Origin: CBDBDZ01 sp965204215
GTDB lineage: Bacteria; Pseudomonadota; Gammaproteobacteria; Pseudomonadales; GM7GCV1
Assembly (NCBI GenBank): GCA_965204215.1
Contig: CBDBDZ010000014.1
Coordinates: 62,001 to 126,000, forward strand
DNA: 64,000 nucleotides
Direction of reading: 5' to 3'
The notes under the pieces: generated by a model
What the model was told of the DNA's origin: nothing
The model's input: the letters and a program-made list of their open reading frames with translations, nothing else
Database searches by the model: none
In this document: piece after piece, positions 26,698-37,200 of the stretch
How positions within the stretch are numbered: the stretch's first letter is position 1
Layout of the letters: every line of letters starts with the position of its first letter
Made by a program: the position numbers and the translations under genes

Positions 26698-28422
26698 ATG
26701 CGTCATCAACACTACTTTGTACAAACACAAAGAAATATTCCAAACACAGCGGAGGTTAGCAGCCATCAGCTTATGTTAAAAGCAAGAATGATTCAACGAT
26801 TGGCATCAGGACTGTACAGTTGGACACCAATAGGTTTAAAAGTTCTCAAAAAAGTAGAGGCTGTGGTTAGAAAACACATGAATGCATCAGGTGCGCAAGA
26901 GCTAGTAATGCCGATGGTACAACCTGCTGAATTATGGCAAGAATCAGGGCGTTGGGAGCAATATGGTCCGGAGTTGTTGCGCTTGCAAGACCGCCATTCT
27001 CATGACTTTTGTCTTGGACCAACTCATGAAGAAGTTATTACTGAAATGGTTCGGGGAATGGTTAAAAGCTATAAACAACTCCCCTTTAATTTATACCAGA
27101 TACAGACCAAGTTTCGCGACGAGATTCGCCCGCGTTTTGGAGTAATGCGCTCGCGTGAGTTTCTCATGAAAGACGCGTACTCATTTCATATTGACCAAAC
27201 ATCGCTTCAGGAAACCTATGATTTGATGTATGAAACCTATACCAATATTTTTACCGAGCTGGGTCTAGAGTTTTGTGCAGTCGTTGCGGATGGTGGAAGT
27301 ATTGGAGGACAACATTCTCACGAATTTCATGTGTTGGCAGACTCGGGCGAAGATGCTATTGCTTTTAGCAATCAATCCAAATCCAGCAGCCAATTTGCCG
27401 CTAATGTTGAAATGGTAGAAGCGCTTGCGCCAGAAAAGCAACAAGCAGAAGTATTAGAGCCGTTAGAAAAGGTTCACACCCCGAACGAAAAAACCATAGA
27501 AACGATTTGCCAGTTACTTAACCTTGAAGCCAGTTGTACGGTTAAAACATTAATAGTCAATGCCGATGATAAATTATTGGCGCTTATTCTTCGCGGTGAT
27601 CACCAATTAAGTGTTGTCAAAGTTCAAAAGCATTTAAACCTCACCAAACCCTTAACTTTTAGCAATGCTGATACAATAAAAAACCAATTAGGGTGCTCTT
27701 TTGGCTCTATTGGTCCAGTGGGTTTAAATTTGCCGATTGTGGTTGACCGCGCAGCAGCAGCAGTTAATAATTTTGTTTGCGGTGCAAATGAAGATGACTA
27801 TCACTTAACAGGCTGTAATTGGCAGCGCGATGTAGGAGACATTCGCATTGCCGATTTGCGAGAAGTCAAGGCAGGCGATCCTAGCCCTGATGGTTCTGGC
27901 GAGTTAACTGTTTGTCGAGGTATAGAAGTGGGTCATATTTTTCAATTGGGAGATAAATACTCAAAAGTGATGAATTGTAGAGTTCAAGATGAAAAAGGTG
28001 ATAAACGTGTATTGCAAATGGGCTGCTACGGCATAGGTATTACCCGCATTGTGGCGGCAGCTATTGAACAAAACCATGACGACAAAGGTATCATTTGGCC
28101 AGAGACCATGGCCCCGTTTCAAGTGGCGTTAATCCCTGTCAATATTCAAAAATCGGAAGCGGTTAAAAATTATTGCGAAATGCTTTACCAACAATTAATG
28201 GACAGCAATATAGACGTTCTATATTTTGACCAGTCAGGGGCACGCTTGGGAGAATTATTAAATGATTCAGAACTGTATGGAATACCTCACAGATTGGTAG
28301 TGGGTCAAAGAGGGCTTGACAATAATATTGTTGAATATGCACAAAGGCGCACGGGCGAAACTCAAGAAATCAACTGTGATGATGCTCACAATTATTTGCT
28401 AGGTTGTAGCAACAAAAATTGA
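26698..28422 (+). CDS. proS: Prolyl-tRNA synthetase (bacterial type, with editing domain)
   Basis: 574 residues. The class II core has motif 1 near AQELVMPMVQPAELWQESGRW, motif 2 FRDEIRPRFGVMRSREFLMKDAYSF and motif 3 GCYGIGITRIVAAAIEQNHD. Between motifs 2 and 3 lies the YbaK-like insertion domain (about 225-380) that clears misacylated Ala-tRNA-Pro. The anticodon-binding domain is C-terminal. pabB follows after 7 bp on the same strand. Confidence 0.97.
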   Translation: MRHQHYFVQTQRNIPNTAEVSSHQLMLKARMIQRLASGLYSWTPIGLKVLKKVEAVVRKHMNASGAQELVMPMVQPAELWQESGRWEQYGPELLRLQDRHSHDFCLGPTHEEVITEMVRGMVKSYKQLPFNLYQIQTKFRDEIRPRFGVMRSREFLMKDAYSFHIDQTSLQETYDLMYETYTNIFTELGLEFCAVVADGGSIGGQHSHEFHVLADSGEDAIAFSNQSKSSSQFAANVEMVEALAPEKQQAEVLEPLEKVHTPNEKTIETICQLLNLEASCTVKTLIVNADDKLLALILRGDHQLSVVKVQKHLNLTKPLTFSNADTIKNQLGCSFGSIGPVGLNLPIVVDRAAAAVNNFVCGANEDDYHLTGCNWQRDVGDIRIADLREVKAGDPSPDGSGELTVCRGIEVGHIFQLGDKYSKVMNCRVQDEKGDKRVLQMGCYGIGITRIVAAAIEQNHDDKGIIWPETMAPFQVALIPVNIQKSEAVKNYCEMLYQQLMDSNIDVLYFDQSGARLGELLNDSELYGIPHRLVVGQRGLDNNIVEYAQRRTGETQEINCDDAHNYLLGCSNKN

Positions 28423-28429
28423 CGCAAAT

Positions 28430-29821
28430 ATGATTCAGCAATTAAAGCTGCCTTTCAAACCCAGCGATCATTATTTTAAAAGGGTAAAAAATTTAAATAA
28501 AGTTTTATGGTTCGACAGCGCAGGCTCTGATCGCTTTGATATTATTTGTGCTGAACCCATTTGCCATATTAACTATCAATATCCTAACCTGGTGATTACA
28601 CCGCGATGCCAGAGTTATCAAGGAATCAGTGGTTGTTTTGAAACAAATAACCCAACATATTATATTCAACAAATAGCTGATAATTATAAAAATTGTTTTG
28701 GCAATCAAGGTGGCACTAATAGTGAAAACCTGCCGTTTGTCGGTGGTTTAGCAGGCAGCATTGATTATGATGCATTTTCACAAGCTAGAGAGATCTATCA
28801 GACAAAGCCACATCAAGCGCAACTGGATTTTGGGCTATACACCTGGGCGCTTGTTATTGATAATCAATTAGAAAAAGCAACATTGACAGCGCTTTCGCAG
28901 TGTTCAACGCAAACCGTTCAAGCAATAGCAGACAGGTTCAAAACAGAAAAAGAAGAGGCAATAGAAGCCTTTAAATTACAACAAAAATTTGTGCCAGCTA
29001 TTGAAAAACAGACTTATACCAATTGTGTAGAAAAAGTACTTGATTATATTTATAGTGGAGATTGTTATCAGGTTAATTTCGCGCAACATTTTTTTGCGCG
29101 ATATTCTGGTTCGGCTCTGAATGCATATTTGCACCTTAGAAAACAAGGAGCCCCTTTTTCTGCATTTATGAAACATGAAAAGGGCAGTATTTTAAGTTTT
29201 TCGCCAGAGCGTTTTATTTCCATAGCCAATGATAAAACAATATCTGCATGGCCAATTAAAGGCACAGCATCGCGTTCCAACAATACAGAAACGGACGTAA
29301 ACAATGCTGTAGAATTAGCTCGAAGCCCTAAAAACAAGGCGGAAAACTTAATGATTGTTGACTTGCTTCGCAATGACTTAAGCATAAACAGTCAACCACA
29401 TTCAGTAAAAGTAGAAGCTTTATTTGAACTACAAAGTTATAAATACGTACACCATTTAGTTAGCAAAATTAATGCAACCATGGCAGAAAACAGTTCGCCA
29501 TTAAACGTCATTTTTGACGCTTTCCCTGGTGGTTCTATAACAGGAGCTCCTAAACGACGAGCCATGCAAATTATTGACGACCTGGAACAATCGCCGCGCC
29601 ATATTTATTGTGGTAGTATGGCTTATTTTAGTGCCTGTGGTAAAGTTGACAGCAATATTACTATACGTACGTTTCTGGCAGACAATCAAGATGTACTACA
29701 TTGTTGGGGTGGCGGCGGAATTGTCGCTGATTCTAACCCCGAACAAGAATATTTGGAATCATTGCACAAGGTGCAGCCTATGATGCAAGCGCTAGAATTG
29801 GAATATTATGACCAAGATTGA
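28430..29821 (+). CDS. pabB: Aminodeoxychorismate synthase component I
   Basis: 463 residues of the chorismate-utilising family. AWPIKGTASRS carries the PIKGT lysine that marks PabB as opposed to TrpE (the window's trpE has RPLAGT at this place). Also visible are FPGGSITGAPKRRAMQIIDDLE, YCGSMAYFSACGKVDSNITIRT and WGGGGIVADSNPEQEYLES. It aminates chorismate on the path to p-aminobenzoate and folate, using ammonia from PabA, not seen here. It overlaps holC by 14 bp, so proS-pabB-holC is probably one transcript. Confidence 0.94.
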   Translation: MIQQLKLPFKPSDHYFKRVKNLNKVLWFDSAGSDRFDIICAEPICHINYQYPNLVITPRCQSYQGISGCFETNNPTYYIQQIADNYKNCFGNQGGTNSENLPFVGGLAGSIDYDAFSQAREIYQTKPHQAQLDFGLYTWALVIDNQLEKATLTALSQCSTQTVQAIADRFKTEKEEAIEAFKLQQKFVPAIEKQTYTNCVEKVLDYIYSGDCYQVNFAQHFFARYSGSALNAYLHLRKQGAPFSAFMKHEKGSILSFSPERFISIANDKTISAWPIKGTASRSNNTETDVNNAVELARSPKNKAENLMIVDLLRNDLSINSQPHSVKVEALFELQSYKYVHHLVSKINATMAENSSPLNVIFDAFPGGSITGAPKRRAMQIIDDLEQSPRHIYCGSMAYFSACGKVDSNITIRTFLADNQDVLHCWGGGGIVADSNPEQEYLESLHKVQPMMQALELEYYDQD

Positions 29822-30242
29822 TTTTTATATCTTGCCTGATAATGAACCAGACACTTTATTCAATTGTGTGTACAAACTGGCTCAAAAAATTATGAAAACC
29901 AGACAGCTCCTTTATATACAAGCTCAAGGTCATTTACAATGTGAAACCCTTTGTCAAAACCTGTGGCATAAAACACCCGAAACATTTATGCCCAACCACT
30001 ATTATCAACAAACAGATGAAGCATTCAACAACAGTTGGATAGGTATTGGTACCGCGTTAGCTCCCCGCGATTATCACCATATTCTAATTAATTTAAGTGG
30101 TACTATTCCAGGCAACTTTAGCCGTTTTTTGCGCTTATTAGAAATTGTACCAGCAGATCATCAAGCCAGAAAAAATAGTCGAGAAGCCTATGGCTATTAT
30201 AAAGACAGAGGATACGAACTCAATGTTCACAATCTGGTTTAA
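29808..30242 (+). CDS. holC: DNA polymerase III chi subunit
   Basis: 144 residues. It follows the HolC pattern from start (KIDFYILPDNEPDTLFNCVYKLAQKIM) to end (HHILINLSGTIPGNFSRFLRLLEIV, then RKNSREAYGYYKDRGYELNVHNL). Chi links the clamp loader to single-strand binding protein. In many gammaproteobacteria holC follows pepA; here pepA is at 52 kb and holC follows pabB, with overlapping start. Its stop overlaps the convergent SPOR gene by 4 bp. Confidence 0.9.
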   Translation: MTKIDFYILPDNEPDTLFNCVYKLAQKIMKTRQLLYIQAQGHLQCETLCQNLWHKTPETFMPNHYYQQTDEAFNNSWIGIGTALAPRDYHHILINLSGTIPGNFSRFLRLLEIVPADHQARKNSREAYGYYKDRGYELNVHNLV

Positions 30243-30748
30243 TTTATATCACGTTTTAGCAATAAAGGTTTAATACCATTAGTAATGAGTTGGGAGCGAT
30301 CTTTAGACATTAGTGTCCTTTTGGGATAAGGTCCGATAATAACGCGGTAAACTTTATTTCCATTGACGTTAGCAGCTTCAATATTGGCATCAAGGTTTAA
30401 TAAAATTAACTCAACACGCTTGGTTTCGGCATCTTTTTTATCTTGGAAAGAACCTACTTGTAGATAATATTCGTAATTGATAATTTCTTGTTCCAAATCA
30501 CCAACATCAACGGTTTGATTGGGTAGAATATTGAAGAAATCAAAATGAATTTCTTCATCTTTAGAAGTGACAGAATTTTCTTCATCAACACTTGTAATGC
30601 TTTGATGGTCAGCATTAATATAATGTTGCAAAGCCAAAGTTGCAATTACGCCTAAAATAAAACTACAGAAAACCTGTTTCCATGAAATGGTAGAATTACT
30701 GGAATTAGAAGTTTTACGATTTGATTGGAAAGAGTGACGTGCAGCCAT
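30239..30748 (-). CDS. SPOR-domain (FtsN-like) cell-division protein
   Basis: About 169 residues from the ATG at 30748 (MAARHSFQSNRK); an upstream ATG at 30757 adds three. One membrane segment lies at about 27-43 (VFCSFILGVIATLALQ), then a periplasmic stretch with FDFFNILPNQTVDVGD, a segment typical of FtsN-like proteins, and a C-terminal SPOR domain (YYLQVGSFQDKKDAE to YRVIIGPYPKRTLMSKDR) that binds denuded septal glycan. Single-pass inner-membrane protein. It is divergent from murI. Confidence 0.85.
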   Translation of the reverse strand: MAARHSFQSNRKTSNSSNSTISWKQVFCSFILGVIATLALQHYINADHQSITSVDEENSVTSKDEEIHFDFFNILPNQTVDVGDLEQEIINYEYYLQVGSFQDKKDAETKRVELILLNLDANIEAANVNGNKVYRVIIGPYPKRTLMSKDRSQLITNGIKPLLLKRDIN

Positions 30749-30781
30749 AAACAACATTGATTACAATGACAAAAACAATAA

Positions 30782-30808
30782 AAGACCATTGCTTATTGCA
30801 ATGGTCTT
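30782..30808. other. Strong hairpin between divergent SPOR and murI genes
   Basis: AAGACCATTGC (30782-30792) and GCAATGGTCTT (30798-30808) form a perfect 11-bp stem with a five-base loop. It looks like an intrinsic terminator without a clear U-run, yet both neighbours start away from it. It could be an operator palindrome, a leader hairpin of either gene, or the end of a small RNA. Confidence 0.6.
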
Positions 30809-30856
30809 GATATATTAACCTAAATTAACAGAAACATCACTGATTATTAACCAGGC

Positions 30857-31645
30857 ATGAATATTATAGTGTTTGATTCGGGAGTGGGTGCATTAAGCAT
30901 TGTCGATGCAATGATGGAGGCGTCCATTTCAGGAAATTACAACGTAATGGCAGACACGGCCTTTTTCCCTTATGGCAACAAAACCGACAAAGAATTATTA
31001 CAACGAACAGAACAGTTGTTAACTGAAAAAGTCGGCGAGTTAAATCCTGATATTATGATTATTGCTTGTAATACTGCCAGCACTCTGGTGTTGCCTCGGT
31101 TACGTCAATTATTTACTTTTCCTATTGTTGGTGTGGTACCTGCCATTAAGCCTGCTGTTGAGCAGTCGCAGACTAAAGCCATTGGTGTGTTAGCAACATC
31201 GGCAACGATTAAGCGAGATTATACCCAACAATTAATTGATGACCACGCTAAGGGTTGTAAAGTATATTTACATGCCTGTGATTCATTGGTTTATATTGCA
31301 GAGCGACAGTTAACAGCGGGAGATGTCGACATACAAGAGATAAAACAATTACTTGATGCTTTTGTTAAGGCACACATCAATATGGATACAATGGTATTAG
31401 CTTGTACACATTTTCCTTTGTTAAAAGTACAATTACAACAGCTTTATCCGCAAATTAATTGGGTAGATTCAGGGCAGGCTATTGCCAAACGGGTAAAATT
31501 TGTTTTAAACAACAATCGCTTGGTAAATAATGAACGTGAGAACAGACATCTATTTATCACAACCAGCAACATGGCAGACAACAATCAATTAAAAAGATCA
31601 CTAATAACCAGAGGTTTTCACCTGAATGTTGATTCTTACACCTAA
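30857..31645 (+). CDS. murI: Glutamate racemase
   Basis: 262 residues. It has the start IIVFDSGVGALSIV, then ADTAFFPYGNK and the two catalytic cysteines in IIACNTASTLVLP and LACTHFPLL. It makes D-glutamate for peptidoglycan in the cytoplasm. It overlaps the addB-like gene by 20 bp, a translational coupling that I cannot relate to function. Confidence 0.95.
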   Translation: MNIIVFDSGVGALSIVDAMMEASISGNYNVMADTAFFPYGNKTDKELLQRTEQLLTEKVGELNPDIMIIACNTASTLVLPRLRQLFTFPIVGVVPAIKPAVEQSQTKAIGVLATSATIKRDYTQQLIDDHAKGCKVYLHACDSLVYIAERQLTAGDVDIQEIKQLLDAFVKAHINMDTMVLACTHFPLLKVQLQQLYPQINWVDSGQAIAKRVKFVLNNNRLVNNERENRHLFITTSNMADNNQLKRSLITRGFHLNVDSYT

Positions 31646-34205
31646 TCAAACAACAGCTGATTTTCTAAAAAAACAGCAATTAGAAGATACGCCAAAAGAA
31701 ACAACCATTCTGCCACTTGAATACTGGGTGCAACAGCAATGGGAATTATTAATAGATGGGGCGCATTCCAATTGTTTTGTGAGAGGTAAGCCACTTAAAG
31801 TGCTCACGGCTATTCAAACAAAGGCAATATGGTCTAGGGTTATTTATCAACTCAATCAGAATATTGAGCATTTAAACCACTTTCAATTAGTTGAATTGGC
31901 ATCTAACGGCTGGACGAGATTGCAGCAGGGAAAATTTAACAAGCGTGAAATATTAAAGCGTTTAAAAGCTTTTGAAAATAACCAGGATAAAGAAAATAGC
32001 ATTCAGTACAGCCGTTGGATAGAGCGTTTTGAGTGGTTGATGGTACAAAACAATTATTGTACAAAAGAAAAACAGTTAGAATTATTAGCCGATTCAATTG
32101 ATGTAAAAAGCCAAAAAGCGATTCAATTAGTGGGGTTTTCAGATGAAAACCCAATAGCAGAACACAGTATGCAACTATTACACGCATACAGTAGTAAAGT
32201 CTCTACAAGTTCGGAACTCAACGCTAGTGAACAACCAATAATTAATGTTGTTGAATTAACGAATGCAAACGCTGAACAGGAATTATCCACAGCCATTCTA
32301 TGGGCGTTAGAAAAGCATGAAGAAAACCCAAAAGCAGTTATTAGTATTATTACACCATTATTAGCAGATAACTATTCATTAATTCAACGCTTAACCAACC
32401 AAACACAAAGTGAAGCCATTGCTATAGGAGGTGCGGATAAATTCATTAATAATGCCAGTTATAATACAATGAAATTATTGTTGCAGTGGTTAGTCAATGG
32501 ATTGAATTTTAATGAAGTATTGCAATTGGTTCACTCACCCTATTGGATTGTTCAGCCCAATTGTGAGTTGCAAGCCGTTATTGAATGTTTATTATTTGAA
32601 AGTAATGATGAGAACCCTTTTTGCAATAACAACAAACCTTGCAGTTTTTCAGGTTTTTATAAGTATGTTTGCAATGAAATAAAAGGTATTGAAAAAGGTG
32701 AAGATTTTCTTTTTGTTTTAGAAAAAGGTAAACAGATAAAAGAGTTATCTCAAAAACAATCACTGACCTGTTGGTTAAATACTTTCTGTGAGTGGTTAAA
32801 ACAGCTAAATGAGGATATTGAATTTAAGCGTTACCAAAAGTTAATAATGAATATTCAAGAACAAGCAGCACAATTAGACAGTGTTATCTCTAAATGTAAT
32901 ATTAATCAAGCCATTCAATGGCTAGATCAAATTGCTCGGCAACCTCAACCAAGGCAACTAAAAAGCAAACCGATTCGAATTATAGACACCATAGATGGTG
33001 CAATAGGCTCTAACGCTGTTTGGCTCTGCAGTGCAGATAATCAGTATTGGCCCTCGGTAGTGAAAAGCCACCCTCTCATTCCGTTTTCATTAATGCGAGA
33101 AATGGAAGTACCACGCAGTAGCGCAGAATGGGAAATAGCTTTATGCAGACATCTTTTTTCTCAACTGGAGCAATCGTGTCAAGACATCACATATAGTTAT
33201 CGAACCGATTATAACCAGCCCGACTTAACCATAAGCCCTCTTTTAGAAGGTCGCTTTACGGTTGAAGCTATCAATGTTAAATCAATTGATGCCCAGAGAA
33301 AAATCTTGGCATTAGAATGGGTGGAAGATGAAACCGTGTTACCGTTAAAGAACCATGAAAAACCAGCTATTGAAGGAGGTGCCAGTTTGGTTAAACAAGC
33401 AGGAGAATGTTTATTTACTGCATTTGTTATCTATCGTTTGAATGCAAAACCCTTGATTAATCATGGGTTAGGAATTTCACCCCTGCAACAAGGTAACTTT
33501 CTGCATAAAGTGATGGAATTAATTTGGGGCGAATTAAAAGACGCAGCGGCATTAAAAGCATTGTCTGATGAACAATTATGGGAACGCTGTAACACAGTGG
33601 TTTCAAAAGTATTGGATAAAGTCGCTACCAAAACGTCTATAGAACCACTACAGCTAGAAGTGGAACAGCAAAGAATGGTAAATATGGTGTATGAATGGTT
33701 GTTAAATGAAAAACAGCGACCACCATTTCATGTAATTGCCACTGAACAAAAAGTTAATATTGAAATAGCCGGTATTTCATTACAACTGCGTGTTGATAGA
33801 ATAGATGTTAATGCGGGCAAAAAGTATTTAATTATTGATTATAAAACCACTAAAAATTTAAGCAGTAAGCTCTGGGCAGTCGGAGAGAATAGAAAGGTAG
33901 ATTTAGAGAGCTTAGTACCACCACCAGAACCTCAATTACCTTTGTATGCTTTGATTGCAAATAATTCTCAGGGTATTGCAATTGTTCAAATAAATAGTAC
34001 AAAACAAAAAATTATTGGGCTTTGTGACAAAAATAGTTGGGAGCAACACCAGCTTAAAGCAGTAGAATGGGATCGTTACCGAAAATATTGGAAAAACAGT
34101 ATTGAAAACACACTTACTCATTATGTTAACGGTAATATTGAAATGAAAAAACGTCCACCAGCAACACTGGATGTATGGACTCCACTACATAGAAACTTAG
34201 AATAA
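31626..34205 (+). CDS. AddB-like PD-(D/E)XK exonuclease (helicase-like) subunit
   Basis: 859 residues. It begins LILTPNQTTADFLKKQQL, a degenerate helicase-like N-terminus without a Walker A. The C-terminal nuclease shows the usual entry SLVKQAGECLFTAFVIYRL, NFLHKVMELIW (the upstream His) and the catalytic LIIDYKTTKNL. It lacks the later cysteines of Bacillus AddB, so no Fe-S cluster is expected. This matches the proteobacterial 'probable DNA repair' partner of AddA-like helicases. It is paired with the next gene (23-bp gap) for double-strand-break processing. Confidence 0.82.
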   Translation: MLILTPNQTTADFLKKQQLEDTPKETTILPLEYWVQQQWELLIDGAHSNCFVRGKPLKVLTAIQTKAIWSRVIYQLNQNIEHLNHFQLVELASNGWTRLQQGKFNKREILKRLKAFENNQDKENSIQYSRWIERFEWLMVQNNYCTKEKQLELLADSIDVKSQKAIQLVGFSDENPIAEHSMQLLHAYSSKVSTSSELNASEQPIINVVELTNANAEQELSTAILWALEKHEENPKAVISIITPLLADNYSLIQRLTNQTQSEAIAIGGADKFINNASYNTMKLLLQWLVNGLNFNEVLQLVHSPYWIVQPNCELQAVIECLLFESNDENPFCNNNKPCSFSGFYKYVCNEIKGIEKGEDFLFVLEKGKQIKELSQKQSLTCWLNTFCEWLKQLNEDIEFKRYQKLIMNIQEQAAQLDSVISKCNINQAIQWLDQIARQPQPRQLKSKPIRIIDTIDGAIGSNAVWLCSADNQYWPSVVKSHPLIPFSLMREMEVPRSSAEWEIALCRHLFSQLEQSCQDITYSYRTDYNQPDLTISPLLEGRFTVEAINVKSIDAQRKILALEWVEDETVLPLKNHEKPAIEGGASLVKQAGECLFTAFVIYRLNAKPLINHGLGISPLQQGNFLHKVMELIWGELKDAAALKALSDEQLWERCNTVVSKVLDKVATKTSIEPLQLEVEQQRMVNMVYEWLLNEKQRPPFHVIATEQKVNIEIAGISLQLRVDRIDVNAGKKYLIIDYKTTKNLSSKLWAVGENRKVDLESLVPPPEPQLPLYALIANNSQGIAIVQINSTKQKIIGLCDKNSWEQHQLKAVEWDRYRKYWKNSIENTLTHYVNGNIEMKKRPPATLDVWTPLHRNLE

Positions 34206-34228
34206 AAGGCAAGAATTGATACAGAACC

Positions 34229-37200
34229 ATGACAATAGCAGATGCACTAATTCGAGATAAAGCGCTTAACCCAAAACAATCATTTATTGTGAGTGCACCC
34301 GCAGGTTCAGGTAAAACCGAGTTGCTAATTCAACGTTATTTAACATTACTGGCTGGTTGTGAAAAACCGGAACAAGTGATAATGATAACGTTTACGCGCA
34401 AAGCTGCGGCAGAGGTAAAAGAGCGAATTTTTAAGGCCTTGAAAAACGCAAAGCAAAATCTGCCGATTCAATCTGAACATGAACAAAATACCAGAGATAG
34501 GGCGCTAGCAGTACTAGAACAAGATAAGCGCCAACAATGGCAGTTAATACTGACGCCCTACAGGTTGCAAATTCGCACCATAGATAGCTTTTGTTATCAC
34601 CTTGTTCAGCAGATGAGCTTGGCAAACGGAGGGAATTCAGTAACGGCAGTTATTGATGATGCCACTGATATTTATCGTGAAGCAGTTGTTGAATTATTTA
34701 AATATTTATCTAATCAGTCACAGGAATCAGAACTTTATCAACATTATTTTGAGTTGCTTAAAACCTATGACAACAACCTGGAAAGTATAGCCGCTATGTT
34801 ATCAAGCATGTTGCAAAATCGTTTCAGTTGGTTATCGTTATTATTTAAAGGGCAGATGAATGAACAGACCATACTTGATAATTTCAAACAATATGCGAGT
34901 TTAATCATAGCACAGTTAAGACAGGAACTTGGTGCCGCGATTTATGAGCTAGAAGAATTAGTAGTATATGCCAGCCAAAATTATCCAGAATTTAATGGTG
35001 AAAATATACTGCCCTCAAAACTGGATGAAAACACAACCATTAAACAATGGCAAAATGTTATTCAAATATTGTTATTGACCAAAGAGGGAAAGTGGAGGAA
35101 AAATATAAATAAAAATAACGGATTTCCCCAAAAAAATAAACAAAAACAACAAATGCTTGCCTTATTGCAAGAATTGTCAATCCGTACCCGGTTATTGCCC
35201 CAGCTTCTACAAGTTGGCTTTTTACCCGATATAATAGCGCACACTCGCTGGCATCATCTACATGCTCTTACTCAGTTATTGCCCCACTTGGTGGCAATTT
35301 TAAACAATTTATTTGAAGCAAGAGGTTGTTGTGATCACAGTGCAATTACAACGTCAGCACTATCAGCTTTGGAACGCGAACAGTCTCCAACTGATTTAGC
35401 GTTACGACTGGATTATCAAATACAGCATATATTGGTCGATGAGTTTCAAGACACTTCTGATCAACAAATTAAATTACTAGAATTGTTAACAGAGGGTTGG
35501 CAGCCAGGTGATGGTAAAACCCTGTTTTTAGTGGGAGATGCTATGCAATCCATTTACAGCTTCAGGCAAGCTAATGTAGGGTTATTTATTAATGCCAAAG
35601 AAAAAGGTGTGGGTCAGGTCGAGTTAGAGAGTCTTAGTATTAGAGCCAATTTTCGTTCACACTCAGGTATCGTCGATTGGGTGAACGAGACGTTCTCACA
35701 AGTTTTGCCCAACCAGGATGATTGTGCAATGAATCAAACCGGTTATAACGCTTCAACAGCAGTAAAGGGAGAGATTGATTGTGAGGCAGTTAATTATCAT
35801 TTATTTGAACAAAAGGCTGATGAAGCCAAATGGATCGTTGATGCAATTAAAAATATCCAAAACCAGGAAAAGAACCAGGCTGCGAACATTGCTATATTAG
35901 TTAGAAACCGCAGGCATTTGCGTGATATTATTGAATTACTCAATAAATATGGCATCCAATGGGTCGGCAATGATTTACAAGCCATAAAGCAAGATTTAGC
36001 AGTTATTGATTTATTGAGCTTAACAAAGTGTTTTATCAGTAGCGCTGACCGTATTTCATGGTTTGGTATTTTGAGAAGCCCATTAGTTGGTTTGACCTCA
36101 AGAGACTTATTGCAACTGCATCAAAGCAATCCTCATTTGCAAAGTATTTGGCATGTTATTTTGACACTACCTGAACAAAACCTGTTGACAGAAGAAGGTT
36201 ATCAACGCATTCAGCGGTTTAAAAATATCATGTCTGGTTATTCTGAAAAGCTTGGAACAGTGGCGTTAAGAGAATTGGTCGAAGCCTGTTGGCGCTCATT
36301 AGGTGGCGATAGAATAATAACCAGGCAAGCGCTTTACAATTGTGAAAGCTATTTACAATTACTAGAGCAACATCAAGAGGGAGGGTTACTTAGTGATTTG
36401 CAAAATCTTGAAACAGCCCTTGCAACTACCTATAGCTCGCCACAGGTACTGGAAACAAAAGGCAGTGTACAAATTATGACAATTCACAAATCGAAAGGAC
36501 TAGAATTTGACTATGTATTTATTCCAGCAATGGAGCGCATTCCTAAAAGTGATGATAATCCATTAATTCGCTGGCGTGAGCGCACACAAGCCAGTGGAGA
36601 GCCTCTTTTTTTAATTGCACCAAAACCGGCAACTGCTAGAGAAGATACATTTTATGATTGCTTAAAAGAAGATGCTAAACAATTGCGATTTCAGGAATTA
36701 CAGCGTTTACTATACGTGGGCTGTACACGCGCCGTAAAACAATTATTTTTGACTGCGGTGTTAAAGCAGGATAAAGAGTTCGTAACACCGCCTGCAAGTT
36801 CATTGCTTGAGATTATCTGGCCGATTCATTCCAACCAATTTTTTATGAACAGCTATAAGGCTGAAAAAGTTGATGATTGGGGACCAGATAAAAAACAAGG
36901 AATATGGCGATTGCCGATAGAGACAGGGGTGGATTATCGACAGGAATGGTTATCAGATTCAGAGGAAAAAAACCAACCCAAAACAATAGACCAAAAGACC
37001 TGGCAATTACTTGGTTCGGATATTGGTACATTGTTGCACCGCACTTTGAAGCAAATAGTCATTGAAGGGGTTGATTGTTGGAATGAGGGGCGAATTGCCA
37101 GGCAACTTGGTTTGTGGTATTCGGTTTTACAGTCCAGAGGTTTTAGTCAGCAACTCATTGAGTCGGCGCTTGATCGCATCAAATTGGGAATTGACAATGC

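Noticed and set aside
32283..32291. A second perfect DnaA box (TTATCCACA)
   Set aside because: It lies in the middle of the addB-like coding sequence, 15 kb from the origin gap, with no AT-rich block or further boxes.
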